Positions 16,890-26,361 of a stretch of DNA of 33,405 bases are shown in pieces. The first letter of the stretch is position 1. Each line of letters opens with the position of its first letter. Source of the stretch: an uncultured Thermoleophilia bacterium (GTDB taxonomy: Bacteria; Actinomycetota; Thermoleophilia; UBA2241); NCBI GenBank assembly GCA_903862845.1, contig CAIOZS010000155.1:1-33405 (forward strand), written 5' to 3'. The position numbers and the translations under genes were made by a program. The notes beneath the pieces were generated by a model, which saw only the letters and a program-made list of their open reading frames with translations, made no database searches and had not been told where the DNA came from.

Positions 16890-18638
16890 ATGGAGCAGTG
16901 GAGACTGGGACGAATCGCGGGTGCGCCGGGAGCACGCTTGGCAGCCCTCCTTGCGCTGATGGTCCTCGCAGTGGCGATCGGCGTAGCGCCGGCGCTGGCC
17001 GGGGGCGGCCAAAGGGGCACGCCCAGGACGAGCGCCACCCCGACCATCGCGCCCACGGCCATCGCGCCCGACGTGGTCGAGCGCGCGGCGAAGCTGAAGT
17101 ACCTCGACATGTCGAAGAGCCCGCTCGAGGCGGGGCTCGTCGCCTGGGAGCTCGCCGTCGTGGACAAGCTGAAGCAGGCCGCCGTCTACATGGACCAGGC
17201 CTACTGGCAGCAGGTCGACCCCGACGGTCTGCCGATCTTCGACTCTCTGGCCGGCGCCACCAGCGAGCCGCAGAAGTCGGCGCGCAAGATGATGGACGCC
17301 AACTACGGCGTCTGGGACCGCTTCGACAACTTCGCCCCCTTCATCGGCGCGCAGGCGCGCCCGCTGGGGGCCTACGTGTTTCCCACCGACCTGACCGAGG
17401 CTGAGCTGAACACGTACATCGCCGCCCATCCCGACGAGAAGGCGCAGCTGCTCGATCCTTACACCGTGGTCCGTCGTTCCGGTGACGCGCTGATCACCGT
17501 GCCGTATCACGAGGTGTACGCGGCCTACGTGGAGCCGGCGGCCGACCTCCTGGACGAGGCCGCGGCGCTCAGCGAGAACGCCTCGCTGACCACGTTCCTC
17601 AAGCTGCAGGCCCAGGGGCTGCGCACCGACGAGTACTTCGACGCCGACATGGCGTGGCTCGACCTGGACGCGAACCTCGACGTCAGCATCGGCCCGTTTG
17701 AGACCTACGATGACCAGCTCACCGGCCAGAAGGCGTTCTACAAGGCCAACGTGCTCATCGTCGACAAGTCCGCGGCGGCCAAGCTCGACACGTTCAAGGC
17801 CGCCGTGCCCGACCTGCAGAAGAACCTGCCCGTGCCCGCCGAGTACCGCCCCGACCAGACCGGGACGATGACCCCCATGGAGCTGGCCGACGACGTCCGT
17901 CGCAGCGGCCAGGGGCGAGCGGTCATGGAGCCGGTCGCCTTCAGCCTGCCCAACGACCCCAAGGTGTGGGCGGCCAAGGGCTCCAAGAAGGTCATGATGG
18001 GCAACTACCTGCAGGCCCGCCGCACCACCGTGCTGGTACCGCTCTCCAAAGTGGTCATGGCCCCCAAGGCGGTCAAGTCGATGGTCTATCAGACCTACTT
18101 CGACTGGGTGCTCATGCATGAGATCTCCCACACCCTCGGGCCGCGCACGGTCACCCAGAACGGCCAGGTGGTCACCGTCCGCCAGGCCCTGGGCGAGTCG
18201 TACACGCCGATCGAGGAGGGCAAGGCCGACATCGGCGGGCTCTACAACATCCCGTATCTGCAGGGCACCGGCGTCATCACCGGATCACTGCGCTCGCACT
18301 ACATGGGGTATCTGTCCGACGCGCTGCGCTCCATCCGCTTTGGGCAAGGGTCGGCCTACGGGGTCATCCGGCTCGCAGCGTGGAACTTCTTCGTGGAAAA
18401 GGGCGGGCTCACCTACGACCGGGCCGGCCGCCACTACGACCTGAACATGGCCGAGATGACGCCGGCGGTGAAGGATCTTCTGATCCAGCTCGTCACCATC
18501 GAAGGAGAAGGCGACGCCGCCGCCGCGAAGGCGTTCATCGCGAAGTACTCCGTCATCGCGCCGCAGCTGCAGAAGCTCCTGAACAAGGCCGACAAGACGG
18601 TGCCGATCGAGCTCGTGCCCGTGTACCCGGCGCCCTGA
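16890..18638 (+). CDS. Secreted DPP III (M49)-like zinc metallopeptidase
   Basis: Signal peptide; HEISHTLG zinc motif with downstream EEGKADIGGLYN as in bacterial DPP III-like proteins. Confidence 0.8.
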   Translation: MEQWRLGRIAGAPGARLAALLALMVLAVAIGVAPALAGGGQRGTPRTSATPTIAPTAIAPDVVERAAKLKYLDMSKSPLEAGLVAWELAVVDKLKQAAVYMDQAYWQQVDPDGLPIFDSLAGATSEPQKSARKMMDANYGVWDRFDNFAPFIGAQARPLGAYVFPTDLTEAELNTYIAAHPDEKAQLLDPYTVVRRSGDALITVPYHEVYAAYVEPAADLLDEAAALSENASLTTFLKLQAQGLRTDEYFDADMAWLDLDANLDVSIGPFETYDDQLTGQKAFYKANVLIVDKSAAAKLDTFKAAVPDLQKNLPVPAEYRPDQTGTMTPMELADDVRRSGQGRAVMEPVAFSLPNDPKVWAAKGSKKVMMGNYLQARRTTVLVPLSKVVMAPKAVKSMVYQTYFDWVLMHEISHTLGPRTVTQNGQVVTVRQALGESYTPIEEGKADIGGLYNIPYLQGTGVITGSLRSHYMGYLSDALRSIRFGQGSAYGVIRLAAWNFFVEKGGLTYDRAGRHYDLNMAEMTPAVKDLLIQLVTIEGEGDAAAAKAFIAKYSVIAPQLQKLLNKADKTVPIELVPVYPAP

Positions 18639-18650
18639 GGCTGCCCAAGA

Positions 18651-18681
18651 AAGCGGCCGGCAGCCATCCTGCCGGCCGCTT
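18651..18681. terminator. Bidirectional stem-loop terminator between convergent genes
   Basis: AAGCGGCCGGCAG-ccatc-CTGCCGGCCGCTT, perfect 13-bp stem. Confidence 0.7.
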
Positions 18682-18745
18682 CTCTGGGCTGAGCCTGCTC
18701 CTGGGCAGGGATGTTCGCGCTTGAGGTCCAAGCAGGCACTCTCAG

Positions 18746-20431
18746 CTACTCGGGCAGCGGCGCTCCGTGATTCTGCATCTTGGCCTGCATCTCGGGGCTC
18801 AACTGCACCACGAGCTCGGCATTGTACGAACCGGTGGGCAATAGAGGCAGCGGCGGAACGGCGATATCCCCCATGGAAACCCCCTCGTCCATCTTGAAGA
18901 GCTTGAGGGCACCGACACCGTAGGAACGCGACAACGCGGCCGGCGAGCCTTCCTCGACCGCCGGATCGACGTCGATCGCGAAGATGGAGACGGTGTCGTC
19001 GCTGTTGCGAACGATGTCGAAGGTGCGGAACTGCTGAGGGAAATCCCTGAGCGACGAAGTCTCGACCTCCCAGAAGCCAAGCTCGGGGCGCTCGGGATCC
19101 GGCGAACGCAGCGGGGTGACGGCGTTGTAGTGGCGGTGTCCGGCGACCCAAAGAATGAGGTTCGGATAGCTGTGGAGCTTGGCGAGGAGCTCGTCTTCGG
19201 TGACGCACGCGATGGGGCTCCAGCCGACCAGGGAGCCGGGCTTCTCGACGGCGATGGGCACGTGCGCGCCGATGATCATCAGCTTGCCCTCGGCCTGGCC
19301 CTTGTCCAGCTCGCCGATGAGCCAATCGTAGCGCTCCTCGTCGATGAAGGCATGACCGCACCCCATCTTGCCGGGATCGTCCCCGCCGGTGTCGTCGAGG
19401 GCGATGAACTTGACCGGCACGTCCGGCTTCGGTTCGACGGCGTAGCAGGCGAACACCCTCTCGACGTCGGCTTCGGTGAACCCGTGCCCCCTGGGTTCCG
19501 ACGAGGTGTCGAAGAGCTCCTGCATCCATTCCTGCCTCGAGAGCGCCCGGCGATCGGGATCAGCCGAGGGCACCTTCGGGGGAGTCGGGAAGGCCGCCTC
19601 GGGCCCCGCGCCGATGACGTCGCCATACGGCGTGCGACCGTCGACAGCGCCTACGTAGAAGCCGCGACTGTCGGTGCCGCGGGGGTCCTTGAGGATATCG
19701 CCGACGTTGAGGATCTCGTCGCCGAGGTGCGCGGCGCGGATGCGGTCGTCGACGGGCATCGAACCCATCCAGTAGTGATCGTGATTGCCGCGAACCTGGT
19801 ACCAGGGAATGTCCTTGTCCAGGCCCGCCGCCTTGAACTCGTCCTGGTAGTCGTTGAGCGCACCGGGGATGGGGTCGTCCTCGTCGCCGGACTGGGGGCT
19901 GACCGTCTTGCCGTCGAGCACGTCGATGTACCATCTCAGCTCGTTGTACTGCGTGTTGTCGCAGGCGTCGCCCAGCGAGATGCCGAAGTCGATCGGGTCC
20001 TGCGCGTGCAGGGCGTTGATCGTCTGGACGGCCGCGTCCAGCACGTGTGGCGTGTAGAGCATGACGCCCGAGTAGACCTCGGGAGAACCGCCCTTGAAGC
20101 CGAAGACGACGAGCTGCGCCGGCGACTCCTTGTCGGTGATGTGGATGTCCGTGATGACGAAGAAGCGCGACAGCTTGGCGACGCCGGTCGCCGCGGCGGC
20201 GTCGTAGGTCGGCGGCATGAGGTCGAGTCGCCTCTCGGCCTCGAGGCCCGCATCGTAGTGCCACTTGCCGTAGCCGCTCTGCTCGTACTTCGCGAGCTCG
20301 TACGGGAAGATCGCCGGCGCACCCGAGGGTATCGGGTCGGGCACGATCGTCCTCTCGCGCGTCGTGCGCACGTCCGCCGCGATCGGGTAGCCTCCCGGCT
20401 GACGTTCATCTCTGCCGACGCTTGGCTTCAC
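18746..20431 (-). CDS. Metallophosphoesterase, RPA4764-type (TIGR03768-like), copy 1
   Basis: FFVITDIHITD, GISLGDACDN, RGNHDHYW, IIGAHVPIA and WVAGHRHYN motifs; GTG at 20431 preceded by GAGGAGG. Confidence 0.88.
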   Translation of the reverse strand: MKPSVGRDERQPGGYPIAADVRTTRERTIVPDPIPSGAPAIFPYELAKYEQSGYGKWHYDAGLEAERRLDLMPPTYDAAAATGVAKLSRFFVITDIHITDKESPAQLVVFGFKGGSPEVYSGVMLYTPHVLDAAVQTINALHAQDPIDFGISLGDACDNTQYNELRWYIDVLDGKTVSPQSGDEDDPIPGALNDYQDEFKAAGLDKDIPWYQVRGNHDHYWMGSMPVDDRIRAAHLGDEILNVGDILKDPRGTDSRGFYVGAVDGRTPYGDVIGAGPEAAFPTPPKVPSADPDRRALSRQEWMQELFDTSSEPRGHGFTEADVERVFACYAVEPKPDVPVKFIALDDTGGDDPGKMGCGHAFIDEERYDWLIGELDKGQAEGKLMIIGAHVPIAVEKPGSLVGWSPIACVTEDELLAKLHSYPNLILWVAGHRHYNAVTPLRSPDPERPELGFWEVETSSLRDFPQQFRTFDIVRNSDDTVSIFAIDVDPAVEEGSPAALSRSYGVGALKLFKMDEGVSMGDIAVPPLPLLPTGSYNAELVVQLSPEMQAKMQNHGAPLPE

Positions 20432-20956
20432 AAGAACCCTCCTCTGTGTTGGCATCTGGGCCGGACCCGCGGATCGTCTGAATAACCGCGGTCCCGTTGC
20501 CCGCAAGTACCACGCCCGGCGCGAGCATGGCGAGCAGGTCTGCGCGTCCCTCGGTGCTCCGCCGGCTCGCCGATCCCCGCCTGCTCTTGCAGGCTCACGG
20601 CGAACCCGGCGCGAAGGACCTTCTGGGTCTGCCCACTCCAGTCATGGTGGGGCAGCGCTCGCGTCAGCGGCCTCTCTGCATCGTGCCCAGCACGCGCAGG
20701 CCGTAGGCGAGCACCACATCCGCCGGCGACGTGCGCCGGCGCCCGTTTCATCTGTCGGCACCGGGCGCGCAGAGCTTCACTCGCGCGTCGCCCCGGCTCT
20801 GCGAACGGCAGGCCGGGCCGGCAGCCTCCCTTTCAGTGCCTCGCCCGCTGTGCTGCTTGGCCTATACTCGCAGCGCCGCAACCGAACGACAAGACACGTC
20901 AAGCGGCTCGTTTCGGCACCGCCGTGGACGACCGCGGGTTTCCAAAGGAGGCAGAG

Positions 20957-21325
20957 ATGTCGGGTCAGGCGAAGATTGAGCTCATCGAAGTCTACTTGGC
21001 GGAGCCACGCCAGGGACGTCCGCCCTTCAGCTTCGAGCCGGGAGCGCTTGAGTATCTTCCCCCCGATGCTCCGCTGCCCCAGGTCGGGGACCTCCTCCTA
21101 TTGCCGAGGGGTGTTACCGGCGACAGTGAGGAGCAGACATTTGCCTGGGGCGGCACGGTCGCACCGTTCCGGGTCGTCGAACGCGAGCACGTGTACTTCC
21201 GGGCAAGCGACGAGAAGCTCGATCCCGTCAACGCCAGGCCGGCGCGCTACGTGAGGACCATGATCTGCGTGCGGCGCCTCACCGAGGAGGAATACCGCGC
21301 AGACCCCGGGCAGGCTGGCGGGTGA
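20957..21325 (+). CDS. Hypothetical protein
   Basis: AAAGGAGG upstream of ATG at 20957; MSGQAKIELIEVYLAEPRQGRPPFSFEPGALEYLPPDAPLPQVGDLLLLPRG...; coding-like composition. Confidence 0.7.
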   Translation: MSGQAKIELIEVYLAEPRQGRPPFSFEPGALEYLPPDAPLPQVGDLLLLPRGVTGDSEEQTFAWGGTVAPFRVVEREHVYFRASDEKLDPVNARPARYVRTMICVRRLTEEEYRADPGQAGG

Positions 21326-21411
21326 ACCACCGCTCTCGTGGCCGACCCTGAGGTCGACGGGCGAGCGCGGGCTCGGCGCCGGTGGCCGAGCGGGGGCAGC
21401 ACTCAAGAGAG

Positions 21412-21588
21412 TCACTCCTCGATCCAGAGCGTGAGCTTCCACCCCAGCCACGCCCCAACGATGCAGCCGACAAAGCCGCAGATGAGGCTCAGCCAGGAGA
21501 AGGCACTCGCGCGAAACAGCACGACAGGCAGATAGCCACCGATGATCCCGCCGATCGTCAGTCCGATGTAGATCGTCAGCTTCGCCAC
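21412..21588 (-). CDS. Small (58 aa) membrane protein, absent from the supplied ORF track
   Basis: GTG start with GGAAGGA upstream; VAKLTIYIGLTIGGIIGGYLPVVLFRASAFSWLSLICGFVGCIVGAWLGWKLTLWIEE*; two hydrophobic segments with Gly-rich motifs. Confidence 0.75.
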   Translation of the reverse strand: MAKLTIYIGLTIGGIIGGYLPVVLFRASAFSWLSLICGFVGCIVGAWLGWKLTLWIEE

Positions 21589-21639
21589 GGTCGTCCTTCC
21601 GCTGGGCTCGCCTGTGCCGTCGTCGTCTACCGCGCCCGT

Positions 21640-23220
21640 CTACCTGGCCCTTACGGTGCGGCCGGGACGGGCCCCGGTGTGCACGCCTTTGTCGACCACC
21701 ACCTCGCCATTGACGATGACCCACTCGATCCCCGGGGAGTACTGCCGGGGGTCGTCGTAGGTCGCCCTGTCGATGACCGTCTCGGCGCGGAAGACGGTGA
21801 CGTCGGCGTCCAAGCCGGCGCCGAGGACGCCTTTGGACCTCATCCGCAGCTTCTGGGCCGGAGCCGAGGTCATCTTGCGTACCGCCTCCTCGAGCCCGAG
21901 CACGCCCTGCTCTCTGACGTAGTGGCCGAGGACGCGGGGGAACGTGCCGTAGACCCGGGGGTGCGGCTTCCCGCCGAGCAGGCCGTCGCTGATGATGCTC
22001 ACGGTCGGATGGGCCATGATCCGCGTGACGTCTTCTTCATCCATGCAGAAGACCACCATGCCCACATGAAGCTCTTCTTCGGCCAGCAGATCCAGAGCCG
22101 CATCTGAAGGGTCGTCCTGCCCCCTCATGGCGGCGATCTCGACGACGCTCTTGCCTTCGCAAGGCTTGTTCTTCTCGCTCTGGACCGACGAGATCACGAT
22201 GTTCTCCCAGCCGTTGCCTGAGGCCCAGTTTTCCCAGTCGGTGCGCTCGCGGATGTCCTTCTTGATCTTCTCGCGGTCGTTCTTCAGGTCGTCGACCAGC
22301 TTGCGCGGCCCGTGCCGGTGGTACCAGGGTGGGATCACGGCGTGAAGCATGGTGCTCGCGGCGGCGTAGGGATACTGCTCGAGGGTCACGTCGAGCCCCT
22401 GGCTCCGGGCCTCGTCCACCATGCGGAGGGTCTGCTCGCTGAGACCCCAGTTCCTCTTGCCCATGGCCTTGTGATGGGTGACCACGATCGGGATCCCGGA
22501 ACGCCGGCCCATGTCGATGACCTCTTCCATCCCGGCGATGAGCCCATCGCCTTCGCTCCTCAGGTGAACGTCGTAGATCCCGTCGTAGTCGCGTGCCACC
22601 TCGCAAATGGCCACGACCTCCTCGAGGGTCTGGTACTGGCTCGGAGGATAGATGAGCCCCGACGACACCCCTCGCGCCCCCTCTTCCATCGCTTGGGCCG
22701 CCAGCGAGCTCATCGCCTTCACCTCCTGGGCGGTGGCGGCGCGGTCGCTCATGCCCATGAGCTTGAACCGGATGGTCCCGAGGCCGACGTAGGAGCTGAT
22801 GTTGTCGGAGGTCCGCAGCTCGTCGATGGCGTCGAGATAGCCGGCAAAGCTGCGCCATTTCCAGTCGATGGGTGGGTCCCCGGCGAGACCGGAGATGTGC
22901 TGGCGCCAGTCGGCTATGTCCTTTTCCTCAATGGGCGCGACCGACATGCCGTCCATGCCGACGTTCTCCGTGGTCACGCCCTGCATCACCTTCGGTTCGG
23001 CCTTGGGGTCGACGAAGATGAAAAGATCCGAATGGCTGTGCCCGTCGATGAAGCCGGGGCTCACGTAGCATCCGGCCGCGTCGATACGCCGGCCGGCGGG
23101 GGCCCCGCCCAGGCGGCCGATGCGGGCGATCTTGTCTCCCACAAGGGCCACGTCGCCAAAGAACCAGGGATTGCCGGTGCCCGTGATCAGCCGGCCGTTC
23201 TCGATCACAATGTCATACAT
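21640..23220 (-). CDS. N-acyl-D-amino-acid deacylase / D-aminoacylase-family amidohydrolase
   Basis: MYDIVIENGRLITGTGNPWFFGDVALVGDKIARIG, GFIDGHSHSD, C-terminal DADVTVFRAETVIDRATYDDPRQYSPGIEWVIVNGEVVV. Confidence 0.93.
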   Translation of the reverse strand: MYDIVIENGRLITGTGNPWFFGDVALVGDKIARIGRLGGAPAGRRIDAAGCYVSPGFIDGHSHSDLFIFVDPKAEPKVMQGVTTENVGMDGMSVAPIEEKDIADWRQHISGLAGDPPIDWKWRSFAGYLDAIDELRTSDNISSYVGLGTIRFKLMGMSDRAATAQEVKAMSSLAAQAMEEGARGVSSGLIYPPSQYQTLEEVVAICEVARDYDGIYDVHLRSEGDGLIAGMEEVIDMGRRSGIPIVVTHHKAMGKRNWGLSEQTLRMVDEARSQGLDVTLEQYPYAAASTMLHAVIPPWYHRHGPRKLVDDLKNDREKIKKDIRERTDWENWASGNGWENIVISSVQSEKNKPCEGKSVVEIAAMRGQDDPSDAALDLLAEEELHVGMVVFCMDEEDVTRIMAHPTVSIISDGLLGGKPHPRVYGTFPRVLGHYVREQGVLGLEEAVRKMTSAPAQKLRMRSKGVLGAGLDADVTVFRAETVIDRATYDDPRQYSPGIEWVIVNGEVVVDKGVHTGARPGRTVRAR

Positions 23221-23294
23221 GACGCATGTCCTCCTGCGGCGATCGGTCGGGTCGTGGCTGACTACCCCTCGACTCAGACCCGGATCAGCCGGCA

Positions 23295-23323
23295 GAATGG
23301 GGTCGGCTGACCTGACCCCATTC
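23295..23323. repeat. REP-like hairpin
   Basis: GAATGGGGTC-ggctgacct-GACCCCATTC, perfect 10-bp stem, between two minus-strand genes, no T-tract. Confidence 0.6.
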
Positions 23324-23383
23324 CCCGGTCCGCTCCCATGATAGAGCGTGGGCCATAGCTTGAGTGAGTGCCTGCCGCGCGCC

Positions 23384-23761
23384 TCAGCCCAGCGAGTGCA
23401 GCCCCACGGTGTTGCCTTCGCTGTCGGCGATCAACGCGAAGGAGCCGGCGTCCATGGTGGTCGGGGTCTTCGGCATGAGGATCCTGCCGCCGGCGCCCTC
23501 GACCCTGTCGAGCGCGACTTGCAGGTCCGGATCGGCGTTGAGAAAGACGACCGTCCCTGTGGCACTGGGGACCGCGCCTTCACCGCTCACGAGGTGGCCG
23601 CCGATCTCGCCGCTACGCCGGTCGGCGGGAAACGCCCACATCTCCATGTGGGGCGGCCCTTCCATTTTCTGGAGCGCGAGGCCACAGATCGTCTCGTAGA
23701 ACGCCCTGGCCCGCGAGATGTCGCTGACGGGGATCTGAAACCAGTTGACTGCCGATGGCAT
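23384..23761 (-). CDS. VOC/glyoxalase-family protein
   Basis: MPSAVNWFQIPVSDISRARAFYETICGLAL...GTVVFLNADPDLQVALDRVEGAGGRILMPKT...FALIADSEGNTVGLHS; RBS before ATG at 23761. Confidence 0.92.
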   Translation of the reverse strand: MPSAVNWFQIPVSDISRARAFYETICGLALQKMEGPPHMEMWAFPADRRSGEIGGHLVSGEGAVPSATGTVVFLNADPDLQVALDRVEGAGGRILMPKTPTTMDAGSFALIADSEGNTVGLHSLG

Positions 23762-24124
23762 GACCGTCTCTCCTTCGCGGGATCGAGGGCCCCGGGCGGG
23801 GCGTACGAGCATCGTTGCCCCCGCCCGCCGGACCGAAACCAGCCCCAGCGAAGGGCACGCTATGCACCGCGGAGGTCGGGGGTCCGGTTCCTCCGCGGCC
23901 CGCCACCGATCGGCCGCCCGGCGCCCGATTTGCCCGTTGCCCGGTGGTGACGCTACTCTTGGTCAGAAGGGGACGGCGGGTGCCGCTCCCGAGAGTCAAA
24001 TGGATCAACAGTGCGAGCGCCGCTGCGACCCTCGAGAGAGCCTGTGCTCCTCGCTGTGACCGCGTACTTCTGACCGTCGGCGCACGCGGCCGCGACGCAG
24101 AGCCCCACGAACCGCGAGGAGCAC

Positions 24125-25111
24125 ATGCACTCAGGCACTCGCAGCCCCGTCTTTCAAGATGGTGAGATGAGGGAGATCGCGCGCCGCGCGAACGGCGTTG
24201 CGGCCAACGTCGCGGCGGTCATCCTCGGCAAGGAAGAGGTCATCCAGGCCTGCGTCGTCGCTTTGCTCGCCGGGGGCCACATCATCATTGAGGACTACCC
24301 GGGCGTCGGCAAGACGCTGCTCGCCAAGGCCCTCGCCCGCTCCGTCAGTTGTCGCTTTGCCCGCATCCAGTTCACGCCCGATCTGCTGCCCAGCGACGTC
24401 ACGGGCGTGAGCGTCTTCAACCAGAAGACCTCCGGCTTCGAGTTCCGCCCCGGACCGATCTTCGCCAACATCGTCCTCGCCGACGAGATCAACCGCGCGT
24501 CGCCGAAGACCCAGGCGAGCCTGCTCGAGTGTATGGAAGAGCGCCAGGCGACGATCGACAACGTCGCGCACGCGATCGTCGCCCCGTTCATGATCGTCGC
24601 CACCCAGAACCCCATCGAGTACGAGGGGACATACCCGCTCCCCGAGGCTCAGCTCGACCGCTTCATGATGCGGCTGAGCCTCGGGTATCCGTCACCGGCC
24701 GCCGAAGAGGCCATCCTTGACTCGCAGACGTCCGGTGACCCGTTCTCCGCGCTCGATCCGGTCGTCGACGCGGCCGAGGTGCTCTCCATGCAGGAGGCGG
24801 TGAGCCGCGTCGCGGTCACGCCTCCTCTGCGCCGCTACGTCGTCGCCCTGCTCGCCGCCACTCGCGCGAGCAGGGACATCTACCTCGGCGCCAGCCCTCG
24901 CGCCGGCATCGCCCTCCTGCGGGCGGCCAAGGCGCTGGCTATCCTCCGCGACCGGGATTTCGTCGTACCGCAGGACGTCAAGGATCTCGCCGGGCGAGTG
25001 CTGAGCCACCGGATCATCCTCTCCCCGGACGCGGCTGTGCACGAGCACGCGGAAGAGGCGGTGATCGCTCGCCTTCTCGAGACCGTGCCGATCCCGGGAC
25101 CGGACCGATGA
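24125..25111 (+). CDS. MoxR-family AAA ATPase
   Basis: DYPGVGKTLLAKALA Walker A, VLADEINRASPKTQASLLECMEERQ, ATQNPIEYEGTYPLPEAQLDRF. Confidence 0.96.
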   Translation: MHSGTRSPVFQDGEMREIARRANGVAANVAAVILGKEEVIQACVVALLAGGHIIIEDYPGVGKTLLAKALARSVSCRFARIQFTPDLLPSDVTGVSVFNQKTSGFEFRPGPIFANIVLADEINRASPKTQASLLECMEERQATIDNVAHAIVAPFMIVATQNPIEYEGTYPLPEAQLDRFMMRLSLGYPSPAAEEAILDSQTSGDPFSALDPVVDAAEVLSMQEAVSRVAVTPPLRRYVVALLAATRASRDIYLGASPRAGIALLRAAKALAILRDRDFVVPQDVKDLAGRVLSHRIILSPDAAVHEHAEEAVIARLLETVPIPGPDR

Positions 25112-26361
25112 CGCGGCCCACCGCCCGGGGGGCGGGGCTCCTCGCCGTGGCGGTCGTCACCTACCTGGCGGCGCGGATCGTCGGTACGTGGGAGCTCTAC
25201 TTTCTGGCGTTCGCGTTTCTTGCCGCCGTCGGCGTCTGCTGGGCGCTGGTCCTCGCGACCTCACGGCATCTGCAGATTTCGCGCACGGTCACTCCCGGGC
25301 AGCCTGTCGCCGGCGATCCACTCGTGCTCTCGTTCCGCGTGCAGAACGCCTCGCTGCTTCCGGGTCTCCAGGTCACGCTGGTCGACGCCACCGGCGATCT
25401 GGGCGGCCACGAGCGCTTCATCGAGGTCGAGAGCCTGGGGTCGCGGTCCGCGCGGGTGGCCACGTCGGGGCCGCAGCCCGCGCGACGTGGCGTCCACCGC
25501 CTTCCGGCGCTGACCGCCGTGGCCGAGGACCCGCTGGGCCTCGTTCGAACCAGGCGCCGCCTGGGAGACACACTGGGCCTCACGGTCACTCCGCGACTTG
25601 CGCATCTCGCCTCGTGCGGTCTGCACGCCGGAATGGGCGCCCGCCGCGCCGGCCGCAGGCGCCGACTGCCGACGGTCGACGCCTCGGAGCTCCGCGGCAT
25701 CCGTCCTCACAACCCAGGGGAGCCACTGAACCGCGTGGATTGGAAGGCTACGGCCAAGACGGGCAACCTGATGCTGCGGGAGATGGAGGATGCGACCGAC
25801 GGCGGCGTGGCTGTGCTTCTCAACTGCGCCGCCCAGTACGTCGTCGGCGAGCCGCCCGAGACCAACTTCGAGGTGGCCGTCCAGGTCGCCGGGTCGATCG
25901 CCGACTACGCCCTCCGATCCGGTCACCCGGTCACCCTGCTGTTGCCCGAGAACGATTGGCGGCCGATCCGCCTCTCGCCGGACGCGGAGAGCCGGCGTCG
26001 GCTGCTCGCGATCCTGGCCGCGGCAACTCCGCGCGGGTTGTCCCAGCTCGGTCCGTCGCTGCGGGCACTCGCTGCCGGCGGCCGGCCGAACGCACGAACG
26101 CAGAGCTTGACCCTCGTCGTCCTGTCTCTCGACCGCGGGCTCGTGCGCGCGCTGGTCGCGCTGCAGGAGGAGGGCGTGCCCGCCTCTGTCGTCCACGTCG
26201 CCGGCGGCCCGCTCGGGGCCGCCGCCGCTACTGCCGAGGACCTGAGCCTGCGGCGCGCCCTCTCGGTCGCGGGCGTTAACTACCTCGCCGTGAGCCCCGG
26301 CGACGATCTGTGCGCGGTCCTGTCGAGGCGCTCGGAAGGCCGCCGCGCTCGCGCCCGATGA
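25108..26361 (+). CDS. DUF58-domain protein
   Basis: Overlaps MoxR stop (ATGA); GIRPHNPGEPLNRVDWKATAKTGNLMLREME is the DUF58 hallmark region; two N-terminal TM segments. Confidence 0.94.
   Translation: MTRPTARGAGLLAVAVVTYLAARIVGTWELYFLAFAFLAAVGVCWALVLATSRHLQISRTVTPGQPVAGDPLVLSFRVQNASLLPGLQVTLVDATGDLGGHERFIEVESLGSRSARVATSGPQPARRGVHRLPALTAVAEDPLGLVRTRRRLGDTLGLTVTPRLAHLASCGLHAGMGARRAGRRRRLPTVDASELRGIRPHNPGEPLNRVDWKATAKTGNLMLREMEDATDGGVAVLLNCAAQYVVGEPPETNFEVAVQVAGSIADYALRSGHPVTLLLPENDWRPIRLSPDAESRRRLLAILAAATPRGLSQLGPSLRALAAGGRPNARTQSLTLVVLSLDRGLVRALVALQEEGVPASVVHVAGGPLGAAAATAEDLSLRRALSVAGVNYLAVSPGDDLCAVLSRRSEGRRARAR

Noticed and set aside
16371-18131. 586-aa minus-strand ORF
   Set aside because: Mostly antisense to the M49-like gene, His/Gly/Arg-rich shadow; only its last ~90 residues look protein-like and are listed separately.
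19130-20485. 451-aa plus-strand ORF (and the equivalent 31392..32720)
   Set aside because: Both are antisense to metallophosphoesterase paralogs; they look similar to each other only because the sense genes are paralogs.
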